Shown here piece after piece: positions 35,801-43,347 of a DNA stretch of 64,000 bases. Made by a program: the position numbers and the translations under genes. The notes under the pieces are model-generated. The model was not told the origin of the DNA, did not search any database, and saw only the letters and a program-made list of their open reading frames with translations. Numbering within the stretch: position 1 is the first letter of the stretch; each line of letters opens with the position of its first letter. Source of the DNA: Hominenteromicrobium mulieris (lineage in GTDB: Bacteria > Bacillota > Clostridia > Oscillospirales > Acutalibacteraceae); the NCBI GenBank assembly GCA_021029595.1, contig JAJJOY010000002.1:1-64000 (forward strand). The letters run 5' to 3'.

Positions 35801-37117
35801 TTTGATCTCACCGTTAAATGTACTGAACAGACCTGCATCTCCGTTTTGCGCAGCTTTTTTGATGTACAGGTTTGAAATGGAAGAATACAGCTTTACGTTA
35901 TCGACCTCGGAATAGCCGTCATAGCTTTTGAGATTCTTATTTGTGATGGGCGTAAAGGTGTCGCCGTAAAAGGAATACCAGTCTTCGTTGTCGGCAGTAT
36001 CATCCGCAAAGGAAAGGTCGCTGACCTGCACGGCACCGGTAATCGTCTCGGAAACATGGGAGGCCTCGTCCAAATTCTGTAAATGGCGGCCGTAGGCGAT
36101 GAGCGCCGTGCCCGCCGGGGTGCCCTCGGCATAGCGGAACAGGCTGTTCGTTTTGCGGGTGTAGCTTTTGCCGTCCACATTGGCGTTTTGGCTTTCTACG
36201 GAAAGCGTGACGGTGATGTCTGTGCCGCACGCAAGCTTATGGTCGGTCTGATTATAGAAGCGCGTCTTTTCGCTTTCCAAGCTATCCATAACCCACGTGT
36301 AGTACCAAGTTTTGCTGTTCAGCTGGCGAAGCTCGCTGTAATTTACAACCTTTACATATTCGTTCCGGCCGTCCGAAACCTTGATATTGAACGTCAGCTC
36401 ATCGGCATAGGGGTTGTTGCAGTAGAACGTTGCCGTCAGCTTCTCACGGTTATCGATGGAGATGTCCGGCTTTAGAGTGTCGGTTGTGCCGGAGATCACA
36501 CGCGCACCGCCGTAGTAGCCGATCTTCGCACCGTTGTGCAGGCGGGTCTGGCGCACACGCATACGGTTTAAGTATGTGGGCAGCGTAGTGGAGACATCAC
36601 CGCTTGTGATCTCCTCTTCGCTGTAAAATGCGCTGTACACACTGCCGCTTTCGGGGTCGTACTCGATAACCCAGTGGTTGTTCCAAAGCTCGGCATCTAC
36701 GGAAGATTCCGGCAGAACGGAAGCTGCCGCCTTGCCGACTTCCACGCGGTTTGCGGAAACGACGTAGCAGAGCGTGTCTTTTGTGATGGCGTCTTCCGCA
36801 TCTTCTTCGGGAGCATCCAGCGGAATGAGACCAACCTTTGCAACGCCGTTATCCTTGTTTTCATCGTACTGATAAAGGCTTTCGTAGCCGCCGGCGCGCA
36901 GCTCGGACATGCGATTCTGCGCGGCAACGTAAAGGATTTCCGCTTTACTGTCGAGCTCCTTTTGGCGCAGATTCTTTTGAATCGTCACAAGTGAGAGAAC
37001 CGCCACGGCAAGCAGCACGACGACGATGGCCACGACGATCAAAAGCTCGGACATGGTAAAGCCGGCTTTCCCCTTTCTTCTATTTTTCAAACTCTTCATA
37101 TCCCGTGAAAAATTCAT
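29816..37117 (-). CDS. Giant prepilin-type adhesin (type IV pilus tip candidate)
   Basis: A 2433-residue protein that begins as a true prepilin: KGKAGFTMSELLIVVAIVVV, cleavage after Gly19, Glu24 at +5 and a hydrophobic helix at 20-46. A pilin-like helix follows, then three large blocks rich in GLUG-type motifs (for example VGGLIGMV, GGFVGSNYGTIRNS, VGGLVGFAAG). The blocks lie at about 435-620, 950-1130 and 1515-1690. Each block is followed by an HYG[D/R]W motif (712, 1212, 1883). An Ig-like/BIG2-like region (about 2005-2120) and two InlB-like repeats (about 2275-2340 and 2340-2421, DANGG...FKGWA...LTLYAVW) end the protein. There is no LPxTG and no second membrane helix, so it can reach the surface only through the pilus. 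RBS AGGAGC, ATG at 37117. Confidence 0.92.
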   Translation of the reverse strand: MNFSRDMKSLKNRRKGKAGFTMSELLIVVAIVVVLLAVAVLSLVTIQKNLRQKELDSKAEILYVAAQNRMSELRAGGYESLYQYDENKDNGVAKVGLIPLDAPEEDAEDAITKDTLCYVVSANRVEVGKAAASVLPESSVDAELWNNHWVIEYDPESGSVYSAFYSEEEITSGDVSTTLPTYLNRMRVRQTRLHNGAKIGYYGGARVISGTTDTLKPDISIDNREKLTATFYCNNPYADELTFNIKVSDGRNEYVKVVNYSELRQLNSKTWYYTWVMDSLESEKTRFYNQTDHKLACGTDITVTLSVESQNANVDGKSYTRKTNSLFRYAEGTPAGTALIAYGRHLQNLDEASHVSETITGAVQVSDLSFADDTADNEDWYSFYGDTFTPITNKNLKSYDGYSEVDNVKLYSSISNLYIKKAAQNGDAGLFSTFNGEIKNVTLTGMKIDNGGQNVGALIGSVSDTVKITNTRVYLSSKKGDLADIETVDSPEKVQPWLEGKIVGGLIGMVTKTGSVSVTDSSASTVIRADGAAGGLIGAVYHAATITDSYADCYLKADRTGGLIAKAEGGSEVAATGTSITLEDFYAAGYQTATGDAFGLVGGSNVIATGGYSACVYNVGENAKVHSTVKAMGSASNVYYLTDGGLSEGGTSKWENDNQTTPKTYKELSESGFAKEISEAFTSSSGAATFPYNLMDQGLTYYTYPRLEKLNHYGDWQAEFESGALVYYERYEDETYGFYGANLSTLKTSKFVVGDGYALAYIEKKDATDNVTVTYANDQTARVSFGSAIETTDDATNTKYYLYPLSKEVVNTKYIDTAEPDTFYQKITIEDTANNTNTEYYYNPHFAKTVTVNENKPQAPETVCIRSARQLYALSLYYPQYADAVKDSVFRQELNIDYSRYEWTKYDDVVPAKISTQAPIGTGDKPFTAVYNGGCNTIGEISFKAKSLYIGMFGYTSSAAAVRNVFLVGDGSNTVAYVNAQGGNSASGSASRVSMGVLVGYNRGTVSNCSVSGYTMEYYGYSASTASLGGFVGSNYGTIRNSASDCPSIRFANTNSNTYAGGFAGVNHASVSDSYALGSIQVRGARNSTVWVAGFAANNASGMIRRSYSATALTASGDAESYGFAHTGGSAYQCYYLDGGTYSYRGTLYAYNTSTNEFKDNAAGEPLTGSELQNKTISNFKKADCTYNAKETTGDYYIYPAVVRNAAGKTVHYGDWPVQKDIGTLGVFYWEYEDSGSNSGYHFSYVGTSQGNEISSANNDILKGDSLCEEHDDGGVVTHYGYGYFYANSNNLKTLLSAVYFNENFMSVAENAKAGEALGKQMPGYTFVAYETGEDKMYLTGSKANGTWWLDYGSGTDATVYIYTVNPFFANSMSLDSSEVQNKMTKTGDVEPGANGNAYEIRSVSQLQFINWNSGKHNTSTSIVSQNKWDWNTFKDKYTYQVYGDTRTVSGSGKELYWNQTHDLNASSEYRTLGKTNNFTPIGSMYDNAGDTAKADPTMSYFASHYDGQAYTIKNVEIHSNAECVGIFGITVGATVKNVVVYSNEGNVIEAAKDGVSWYCVGGLVGFAAGRDNPASVFTNCTVSGYTIQDNHANAPGWGGGSVGGLVGMTNMDITNCSAVTDIIINIGYNGAYQNLRVGGIAGVSRGAVRYCYAGGSMRSTAKSWYSNYNQGANIWMGGLVGGIVMRNSGGLATLVGDVSRVLKVENCYSYVEMPKRGKANEQNIIKSTQAIASNGEMQENFADVKNDYIEIHNCYALESAVLNTDDYRKYGGNKTPSSWYNLNLNMTHQDKWGREIKLFNDSTPYVTYAEMQSSDFLTKLNKNYQSGPSYKSFSTVTVTEQGQNIDGKYSFPGNDTALQGLNYPFPTVLTQTDIFGSTVNVHYGRWPRIGLLWEENSRKLDLLADIKTKAEDSTLNESEDGKALLQTHLLIASSDVDTSAEPEIKLYDEDRNELTNDKAAATVSRIAYNNANNCYNVTFIGQNVGTVIAEAKLGNYIARLTIEVTASLKLEASSTNVSVYSGDTDTITLTVKDANDKQLLAETEKTLRWEIAVDNNGVQQDVIECSKDDIKLNADGTFSLPLTGFAAGEATVSITCTYPYGAATAAEPAKEVTATLYISATTKPSDVLGLANGSVNGSVYNQISLPHTPKKSTTSYTGTTVEYPENGPAMQESALFLYATDEYTDLKGFTVDQIEITAGETTYTVVTDGITTDENHTYKVTVSDKWTTETNDTKFRYRAVKVESAAAGEITLKIVLKNGDVTYNLTTPYTIVSNEYKVKFVTVNGDLVLEKKVSYGEKPTLTEEEKNKLATAILGYTFDLDNLPEIFADTEIKAVPNTYTIQFDANGGLGTMGAVSYAYDKIQTTDTLLQNTFTKGTSTFKGWALTATDAEQYADENSIQSIVNSMAMENKSELTLYAVWEDTAAGGETAEP

Positions 37118-37170
37118 GCGTTTTGCTCCTGAGAAAAATATGGAAACTGTAAAACGGTATAAGTCTTTTT

Positions 37171-37216
37171 AAACACAGAAAACCGGCAAGCAAAAAACAG
37201 CTTCCGGCCTGTGTTG
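37171..37216 (-). terminator. Hairpin between pilO and the giant adhesin gene
   Basis: AACACAG/CTGTGTT plus CCGG/CCGG and AGC/GCT form a long interrupted stem in the 105-nt gap. The T-run after it is short (TTTAAAAAG), so it would only partly terminate. It may keep the giant adhesin at low copy relative to the machinery genes. Confidence 0.55.
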
Positions 37217-37222
37217 CACCAG

Positions 37223-37765
37223 CTATTTTTGAAGTTCAAAATACGTAATATACAGGTTTACCTGCACATTGCCGGAGCTGCCGGAATTTTCAAACTGCAC
37301 GCTGATGTCCGATATTTGGTTTGTAAAATCGCTGTTGTGCAGCGCATCAATGATGGCGCGCGTTTCGGCGTAGGTGTTCGTTGTAAAGGTCATGTTGATG
37401 GGGCGGCACATGATGTAGCCATCGTTCAGTGCCGAGACCTGACCGAAATCCAGCGAATAATCGACGGAAGCCGAAAGAATGCTGTTCAACTCAACGAGCA
37501 GCTTGCCGGAATTGTCATAATTCGGGATGGGCGTGGGGTCGCCCGCGGCATAGATTTCCTCGAGCTCCTTCTGCATCTGGTTCATGCGCGTCAAAAGCGC
37601 GGTGTTCTGCAAAATCTCGTCCTGCTCCGCGGCCGTTTCGGACTGATACTCGTCGATGGAATTGTTGATGGGCTCCAAGATGAGCTTAAAATATGCGATG
37701 ACGATGAGCAGCACGGTGAGGACGAGCAGCATCACTTTTTCGCGCGTTGTAAAGGCTCTTTTCAT
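37223..37765 (-). CDS. pilO: PilO-like pilus assembly protein
   Basis: A 180-residue protein with one N-terminal membrane helix (about 12-30, VMLLVLTVLLIVIAYFKL), a coiled coil (about 35-75) and a ferredoxin-like outer domain. It follows pilM and pilN, with a 4-bp ATGA overlap with the pilN-like gene. PilM, PilN and PilO form the inner-membrane alignment complex of type IV pili. Sequence identity in this family is low, so the name rests on topology, length and gene order. Confidence 0.75.
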   Translation of the reverse strand: MKRAFTTREKVMLLVLTVLLIVIAYFKLILEPINNSIDEYQSETAAEQDEILQNTALLTRMNQMQKELEEIYAAGDPTPIPNYDNSGKLLVELNSILSASVDYSLDFGQVSALNDGYIMCRPINMTFTTNTYAETRAIIDALHNSDFTNQISDISVQFENSGSSGNVQVNLYITYFELQK

Positions 37766-38382
37766 GCTGTGGCCTCCCCTTCCGCCGTGTCAGCCGGCTG
37801 TAATGTGATCGTCACGGAGAAATCGAGGTCTTCGCCTGCCGTTTTTTCGGTGGAAGCGATTGTAAGGTCAGCAGCCTTTACAATGGGCTGCTGCTGTAAA
37901 ATCTCAAACATAGCGGAAATCTCCTGCAGATTCATGCCGGACATGGAAACAATCATCACGTCGTCCGAAATGGTGACGGCCTTTATCGTGCCGTAGGACT
38001 GCAGACAGTTCTCCATGAGGTCGAGCACTTCCTGTCTGTCCACAGAAACGAACGCGCCGGAATCCTCCTGCTGCATCCATTTTCTGGAATAGGCGCGGTA
38101 CTCCTCTTCGACCTCGGGGTATTTCTCTACGGCGCTCTGCATTTCGGTATACTGGGCATGCACGGTGTTGTAGGCACTTTCTGCGGCACTTTGGCGCGCA
38201 AGCTGGTCAAGTACGCCGAATTTCACGACGAGCACCACAAGCACGATAATGACCGCCGTGCCGATGGAAAGCGTCATGACGCTTTGGGAGTGCGACTCGC
38301 GCTTTGCGAGGTTGACGGTTCTTTTGGTGGGGTATTTTACAGGCTTTTTGGCACCGTTCCCCATGCCGAGTTCAAGCTTCAT
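37762..38382 (-). CDS. pilN: PilN-like pilus assembly protein
   Basis: A 206-residue bitopic protein. A basic cytoplasmic tail (about 1-35, with KRTVNLAKRE, which may serve as the short PilM-binding segment) is followed by a membrane helix (about 38-60), a coiled coil (about 62-95) and an outer domain. It lies between pilM and pilO in the standard order. AAGGAGG is 6 nt before the ATG. Low conservation makes the name dependent on context. Confidence 0.75.
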   Translation of the reverse strand: MKLELGMGNGAKKPVKYPTKRTVNLAKRESHSQSVMTLSIGTAVIIVLVVLVVKFGVLDQLARQSAAESAYNTVHAQYTEMQSAVEKYPEVEEEYRAYSRKWMQQEDSGAFVSVDRQEVLDLMENCLQSYGTIKAVTISDDVMIVSMSGMNLQEISAMFEILQQQPIVKAADLTIASTEKTAGEDLDFSVTITLQPADTAEGEATA

Positions 38383-38394
38383 TCCAACGCCTCC

Positions 38395-39396
38395 TTACTT
38401 TTGCAGCGCGCAGCCGATCGCTTTGATGTAAAGCCACGCCGCTTCCAATGCGTCGTGCTGAGGAAGCAGCTCCTCGGCGTTATGTACGTCCAGATCCGTC
38501 ACACGGCAGATGGCCGCGCGTATCTGATCTACCGCCACACCGCCGCCGCAAAGATAAATTCTCCGGAGCGAGCGCTCGCGGTTATTGTAATTATAGAAGT
38601 TGACGGCCTTCATGATTTCGATTGCCATGCGGTTGAACAGCTCGGCGCTCACGTCTTCGGAAAGCACGTCGTTGTAATCGGACAAAATGTGTGCGTGTGC
38701 CATGTGAATATCCACGCCGCGCACATCGGAAATCGTCTGCTCAAGGTCGCGCAGGCCGAGGTCGCCGGAGCGCTTCGTGGTGAAATTGCCGTCCTGCAAA
38801 ATGTGCATACGGATGCCGTTGTGGCCGAGGTCTACAAAGCAGTAATCGCTGCCCGCGGGCGCATTTGTGCGCTGCATGTAATCCTCCGTCAGCGCAGCGT
38901 AGGCGCATTCCTCCGGCATGGCGACTTTCAAATTGAAGCCCGCACGGCGCAGCATGGCGCGGTATTCTTCCACGGTGCTTTTTAAGGTGGCGCAAACGAA
39001 AAGCTGCAATTCTTTCACATTGCCCTCTTCGTCTTTCACCGTATCCTGCACGGCGTAGTCGAAATAATACTTATTCTTTTCCTGCGTCAGGTAATCTTTA
39101 AATTCAAACGGCAGGTTATACAACAGTTGGCCGTCCGTCATGGCGGGCACGGTCACGTTGCGGGTGAACACCAGCGTGCCGGGCAGAATGACCGCCGCCG
39201 CACCGCGGGAGATGCCGTTTTCTTTCGCCATTTCCTTTATAAAATCCGCCATGGCGTCCATGGAGACGATTTCGCCGCCGGAGACCATATTATCCGGCAA
39301 TTCTTTCGCCATAACCTTTTTCAGTTTGCCGCCTGTAAAGCATACGGCTTTTACCATGCACTCACCAATGTCGAATGCCGTGATTTGTCCGGGCAT
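38395..39396 (-). CDS. pilM: PilM, actin-like pilus assembly ATPase
   Basis: A 333-residue actin-fold protein with an N-terminal phosphate-1 loop ITAFDIGECMVKAVCF, and FVDLGHNGIRMHIL as the second phosphate loop, followed by a YLCGGGVAV motif. PilM binds the cytoplasmic tail of PilN and links the motor ATPases to the membrane complex. It lies 12 nt upstream of the pilN-like gene. Confidence 0.88.
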   Translation of the reverse strand: MPGQITAFDIGECMVKAVCFTGGKLKKVMAKELPDNMVSGGEIVSMDAMADFIKEMAKENGISRGAAAVILPGTLVFTRNVTVPAMTDGQLLYNLPFEFKDYLTQEKNKYYFDYAVQDTVKDEEGNVKELQLFVCATLKSTVEEYRAMLRRAGFNLKVAMPEECAYAALTEDYMQRTNAPAGSDYCFVDLGHNGIRMHILQDGNFTTKRSGDLGLRDLEQTISDVRGVDIHMAHAHILSDYNDVLSEDVSAELFNRMAIEIMKAVNFYNYNNRERSLRRIYLCGGGVAVDQIRAAICRVTDLDVHNAEELLPQHDALEAAWLYIKAIGCALQK

Positions 39397-39461
39397 GGTA
39401 CAGACACCTCGCTTTCTTCTTTATCCCTATCCGTCAAGCTGTAAAGCTTTTGTTCTTTCCG

Positions 39462-40274
39462 TTAAAATAAACTCAAATACACGCCGATGATCTCGCTGCC
39501 GCAAAGGAGCGTGAGAATCGCCGCCGCCGAGATGGACGGCCCCCACGGAAAAAGCTTTCCGTCTTCTTCCTCTGCCCCGTCTTCTGTGGTACGTTTTTCC
39601 GGGAAGACAAACGCGAAGACGATGCCGAGCACGCACGCGATGAGCAGGCACAGAATGTTCCGCTGCCAGCCGAGAAACAGGCCGGTGAGGAACAGCAGTT
39701 TAATATCGCCGCCGCCCATGGCTTCCTTTTGGCGCACTTTTTCGTATAAGAGCACGATGAGCAGTAAACCGCCGCCAACGGCGAAGCCGCCGAGCAGCGC
39801 ATCCATGAGGTTTTCGAGCACATTCCCCTGCAAAAACAGGAAAACAACACGCACGACGATCCCCGTCACGATGAAACGGTCCGGGATCATATACCCCTCC
39901 AAATCCGTGAATGCAGCGGCGAGCAGCAGGCACGCCAGCAAAATGTATTCAAGGGCTTGGAGCGAAATATCATATTTTAGCACGAGCAGCAAAAACGTAA
40001 GCGCCGTTAACACTTCCGCAAAGACATGTCCCGCAGAGAGCTTTGCGCCGCAGTATTTGCAGCGGCCTTTGTGCATGATGTAGCTTAAAACGGGAATTAA
40101 ATCTCCCGCGCCGAGCACGTGGCCGCAGACGTCGCAGTGCGAGCGCCCGTGTAAAACAGATTCGCCGTGGACGATACGCCACGCCATGCAGTTGAGAAAG
40201 CTTCCCATGCACGCGCCGAGAATCCCCGTAAGCACACAAATATAAACCGTGAGAGCGGGTGAAACCCAAAGCAT
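39462..40274 (-). CDS. pilD: Prepilin peptidase (type A24 aspartic peptidase)
   Basis: A 270-residue polytopic protein that cleaves prepilins after the Gly and methylates the new N-terminus. It has the GSFLNC motif, a zinc-binding domain (HCDVCGHVL...CKYCGAKL) and the two catalytic Asp in FTDLEGYMIPD and GGGDIKL, with about seven membrane helices. It will process the major pilin, the giant adhesin and the minor pilins of this operon. RBS AAAGGGG before the ATG at 40274. Confidence 0.95.
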   Translation of the reverse strand: MLWVSPALTVYICVLTGILGACMGSFLNCMAWRIVHGESVLHGRSHCDVCGHVLGAGDLIPVLSYIMHKGRCKYCGAKLSAGHVFAEVLTALTFLLLVLKYDISLQALEYILLACLLLAAAFTDLEGYMIPDRFIVTGIVVRVVFLFLQGNVLENLMDALLGGFAVGGGLLLIVLLYEKVRQKEAMGGGDIKLLFLTGLFLGWQRNILCLLIACVLGIVFAFVFPEKRTTEDGAEEEDGKLFPWGPSISAAAILTLLCGSEIIGVYLSLF

Positions 40275-40322
40275 ACTACGTCCCCTTTTTTATGAAAACC
40301 TAAAGTGAAAAATCAAAAGAAC

Positions 40323-40364
40323 AGATCATAGGGGAGCCGCAACCCCCGGCCCCTCAATAGATCT
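40323..40364 (-). terminator. Terminator or attenuator after pilA
   Basis: AGATC/GATCT and AGGGG/CCCCT form a long stem with a GC-rich loop in the gap after pilA, followed on the minus strand by TTCTTTTGATTTTT. It would end most transcripts after the major pilin and let a fraction continue into pilD-pilM-pilN-pilO, which suits the excess of pilin that pili need. Confidence 0.65.
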
Positions 40365-40402
40365 GGTTCATTTAAGAGTTGAAAAGTGCTGATTAGGCGA
40401 GA

Positions 40403-40852
40403 TTAACCGTTATTAGTTGCGGTGCCAACAGTGATATCAATCGTGTTGGTATCATAGTGATATGTGTAAGTAACATTCTGACCCTTTTCCCACTTATTTA
40501 CAGACTTGCCTGCAATTTCAACATTATCAGACGGTTTACCCTGTGTGGTATATGCATCATCGCCAGCCGTCGTGGAAACAGTACCATCTTTCTTCAGCGT
40601 GAAGGTAGCAGGAGTAGTACCAGTTGTACTACCCTCAACATTATGAGCTTCATCGGTCAAAATCTCAGTCATAACAGCAGCATAGCCGGAACGGATGTTA
40701 GCTTCGTCGGTTGCAACTCTTGCCTTATTCAGAGAAGAAGCAAAGGTCGGGATAGCAATAGCAATGAGGATTGCGATGATTGCAACAACAATCAGCATTT
40801 CCATGAGCGTGAAGCCCTTCTTATTCTTCATCTTACGCATTTTGTTCATCAT
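40403..40852 (-). CDS. pilA: Major type IV pilin
   Basis: A 149-residue prepilin with KNKKGFTLMEMLIVVAIIAI, cleavage after Gly and Glu at +5, a long hydrophobic N-terminal helix, and a compact Thr-rich head. There is no Cys in the head, so no disulfide loop. I use the ATG at 40852, preceded by GGAG; the frame is open to 40918 but has no better start. It is the main filament subunit by its size, canonical signal and its own downstream terminator. It lies between pilC and pilD. Confidence 0.92.
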   Translation of the reverse strand: MMNKMRKMKNKKGFTLMEMLIVVAIIAILIAIAIPTFASSLNKARVATDEANIRSGYAAVMTEILTDEAHNVEGSTTGTTPATFTLKKDGTVSTTAGDDAYTTQGKPSDNVEIAGKSVNKWEKGQNVTYTYHYDTNTIDITVGTATNNG

Positions 40853-40977
40853 AAGAACCATTCTCCAATTCATTGAAATTTTGCTCGCCCCAAAGATGTG
40901 CTTTTGGGGGTTCACCATCGAAATTTATGTATTCCGCCGGTTCGGGTTGGATCGCCGACGGGGTACAGCGAAATAAA

Positions 40978-42186
40978 TCAAACGATGCTGCCATACATGG
41001 TGAACATCGGCAGGTAAACGGCCAGCAGCAAAATGACGGTGACGACCGCCAAAACAATGGTGATGGCCGGCTCTAACATAGAGAGCAACCGCTGCGTGAA
41101 CACCGAGACCTCGTTATCGAAGTAATCACCGATGACGGTGAGCGTTTCTTCCATGTTGCCGGAGCGTTCGCCCACGCCCACCATTTCGGTGAGCAGCTTT
41201 GGAAAATACGGAATCTCGTTCATGCAGTCCACCAGGCTGCGGCCCTGCTCCACGCCCTGCCGCACTTTGCGGATGGACACCGCGAACATGTAGTTATCTG
41301 CCACATTTGCCGTGACCTCCAGCGCTTTCGTAATCGGCAAGCCCGCCGTGAGCATGGTGCTCATGGTGCTTGCAAACTGCGAAGCGGCGTTCAGACTGTG
41401 CATTTTTTTGAGCGGTGAGCGCTTTAGCTTGTTTTCCGCAAGGAACGCACGCCCCTTTTCGTTCTTTTTCAGCAGAAGCCTGCCGATGAAGAACGCGAGC
41501 ACAATCAAAATAAGCGACCACCAGTAGTTCGTGAGAAAATCCGACGTTGCGATGAGCCCCTTTGTGATGCCCGGCAGCTCGGTACCGAGCTCCAGAAACA
41601 CGCTTGTAAACGCCGGCACGGCTACCACCATAATGATGATGAACACGATGACGGCGACGCAAATGACAATTGCCGGATACGTGAGCGTGCTGATGATCTT
41701 CGCTTTCATTTTAGCGGTTTTATCGTAATACTTATGTAGTTTTTTAAAGCATTCTTCCAGTGTGCCGGACTGTTCGCCCGCGCGTACGGTCTCAATAAAC
41801 GTGGTCGGAAAGCCCGTAGCGTTGTTTTCAAAGCTTTGCGCAAGGCTGTAACCGCCGGAGACGTCCTCCGCGACCTTTTTCAGCATTTTTTGCAGTTCTT
41901 TGGTGCGCGCCTGTGCCGCAACCATCTCCACGCAGCGCACAATGGGCAGACCGGAAGTCAAAATGATGGCGAACTGCGAGCAAATGATGGCAAGCTCCTT
42001 GTCTTTGATTTTCTTCGTGCCGATCTGTTTGTTCCAGCTCTGCGTCTCTTTGACTTCTTCTATTTTGGTGATGACGGAGCAGGTCTCGCGCAGCTGCGCG
42101 ACCGCTTCAAACTCGTTATACGCTTTGATGACGCCGGAAAGCTTTGCGCCGTCCGGGGAAAGCCCTTTGTATTTATAGGTCGTCAA
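40978..42186 (-). CDS. pilC: PilC/GspF-type pilus platform protein
   Basis: A 402-residue inner-membrane platform with two tandem GspF domains (about 68-190 and 270-392), each with a long helix and membrane segments. Motifs include VRAGEQSGTLEECF and VGVGERSGNMEETL, the duplicated G-E-x-S-G-x-[LM]-E signature. It couples the PilB/PilT motors to pilin assembly. The start is TTG at 42186 with GAGGGAG 5-6 nt before it. Confidence 0.95.
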   Translation of the reverse strand: MTTYKYKGLSPDGAKLSGVIKAYNEFEAVAQLRETCSVITKIEEVKETQSWNKQIGTKKIKDKELAIICSQFAIILTSGLPIVRCVEMVAAQARTKELQKMLKKVAEDVSGGYSLAQSFENNATGFPTTFIETVRAGEQSGTLEECFKKLHKYYDKTAKMKAKIISTLTYPAIVICVAVIVFIIIMVVAVPAFTSVFLELGTELPGITKGLIATSDFLTNYWWSLILIVLAFFIGRLLLKKNEKGRAFLAENKLKRSPLKKMHSLNAASQFASTMSTMLTAGLPITKALEVTANVADNYMFAVSIRKVRQGVEQGRSLVDCMNEIPYFPKLLTEMVGVGERSGNMEETLTVIGDYFDNEVSVFTQRLLSMLEPAITIVLAVVTVILLLAVYLPMFTMYGSIV

Positions 42187-42213
42187 GCCCGCTCCCTCGC
42201 TTTCTTCCTAAAT

Positions 42214-43266
42214 TTAGCCGCGTCTTCCCTTGGAAAACGCTTCTCGGTCTCTGGCGTAGCCGAGCGCCGTTTCATACGTTACGGTGCCCTCGCGCACCAT
42301 TTTCAGCAGGGCATTATCCATCGTAATGCTGCCGTCCTGCGCGTTCATGGTAATGAAGCTGTCAATCTGCGGGGTCTTGCCCTCGCGGATTAAATTTTTG
42401 ATGGCGCTGTTCACCATCATGACTTCGCACGCCGCCGCCCGGCCGCCTGCGCGCTTCGGCAACAGCTGCTGCGAAAGCACCGCACGCAACGTAGTGGAAA
42501 GCTGCAATCGAATCTGACGCTGCTGCCCCTCCGGGAACACGTTCACCATGCGGTCAACGGAATCCGCTGCGGAGTTTGTGTGCAGGGTGGCGAAGACCAA
42601 GTGGCCCGTTTCCGCCGCCGTCAATGCGGTCTCAATGGTATTGAGGTCGCGCATCTCGCCGATGAGGATAACGTCCGGGTCCTCACGCAGGATAGACCGC
42701 AGGCCGTCTGCGTAGCTTCTGGTGTCTTTGCCGATCTCGCGCTGGTTAATGATGCACTGATCCGGCTCGTAAATGTACTCAATCGGGTCTTCCAGCGTGA
42801 TGATGTGGCTGCGCCGCGTATGGTTGATGCGATTTAAAATCGCCGCCAACGTCGTGGATTTGCCGGAACCCGTTTCACCCGTGACTAAAATGATGCCGCT
42901 GCGGTACTCCGGGAATTCGGAAACGACCGGCGGCAAATTCAACGCCTCGATCTCCGGGATGGTATCCGCCAAAATACGGATCGCCGCCGAAACCGCCCCC
43001 TGCTGGCGGAACAGATTGATTCTGGTTCGCGCTCCGCACGGAAACGTCCGCGCCAAATCAAGCTCGCCGATGCATTCGATCTCGTGGAAAAGGTCGCCCG
43101 CAAGGCATTTTGCGTAGTATTCGCAGTCTTCCCACGTGAGGACTTTCTCCGTGAGGTTCTGCACCTTGCCGTCTATGCGGCATTTCACCGGCAGGCCGGT
43201 GACAATATGAATATCGGAAGCGCCTTTTTGCTGCGCCTGCGCGATGATTTCGCTGATTTCAAGCAT
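42214..43266 (-). CDS. pilT: PilT retraction ATPase
   Basis: A 350-residue hexameric ATPase that depolymerises the pilus. Walker A is GETGSGKSTTLA, followed by the Asp box ITLEDPIEYIY, Walker B ILIGEMRDLNTIETALTAAE and the His box GHLVFATLHTN. An AIRNLIRE-like helix (AIKNLIREGKTPQID) near the C-terminus is the PilT signature that separates it from PilB. The pilus should therefore retract and could drive twitching, DNA uptake or close contact after the adhesin binds. Confidence 0.96.
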   Translation of the reverse strand: MLEISEIIAQAQQKGASDIHIVTGLPVKCRIDGKVQNLTEKVLTWEDCEYYAKCLAGDLFHEIECIGELDLARTFPCGARTRINLFRQQGAVSAAIRILADTIPEIEALNLPPVVSEFPEYRSGIILVTGETGSGKSTTLAAILNRINHTRRSHIITLEDPIEYIYEPDQCIINQREIGKDTRSYADGLRSILREDPDVILIGEMRDLNTIETALTAAETGHLVFATLHTNSAADSVDRMVNVFPEGQQRQIRLQLSTTLRAVLSQQLLPKRAGGRAAACEVMMVNSAIKNLIREGKTPQIDSFITMNAQDGSITMDNALLKMVREGTVTYETALGYARDREAFSKGRRG

Positions 43267-43347
43267 ATTAAAACCATCGCCGAAACGCGGCGACTGCGTC
43301 CTTTCCGAAAGTTATGAGCAAGTTTTCAACGGATTTTCAGCAGAATG

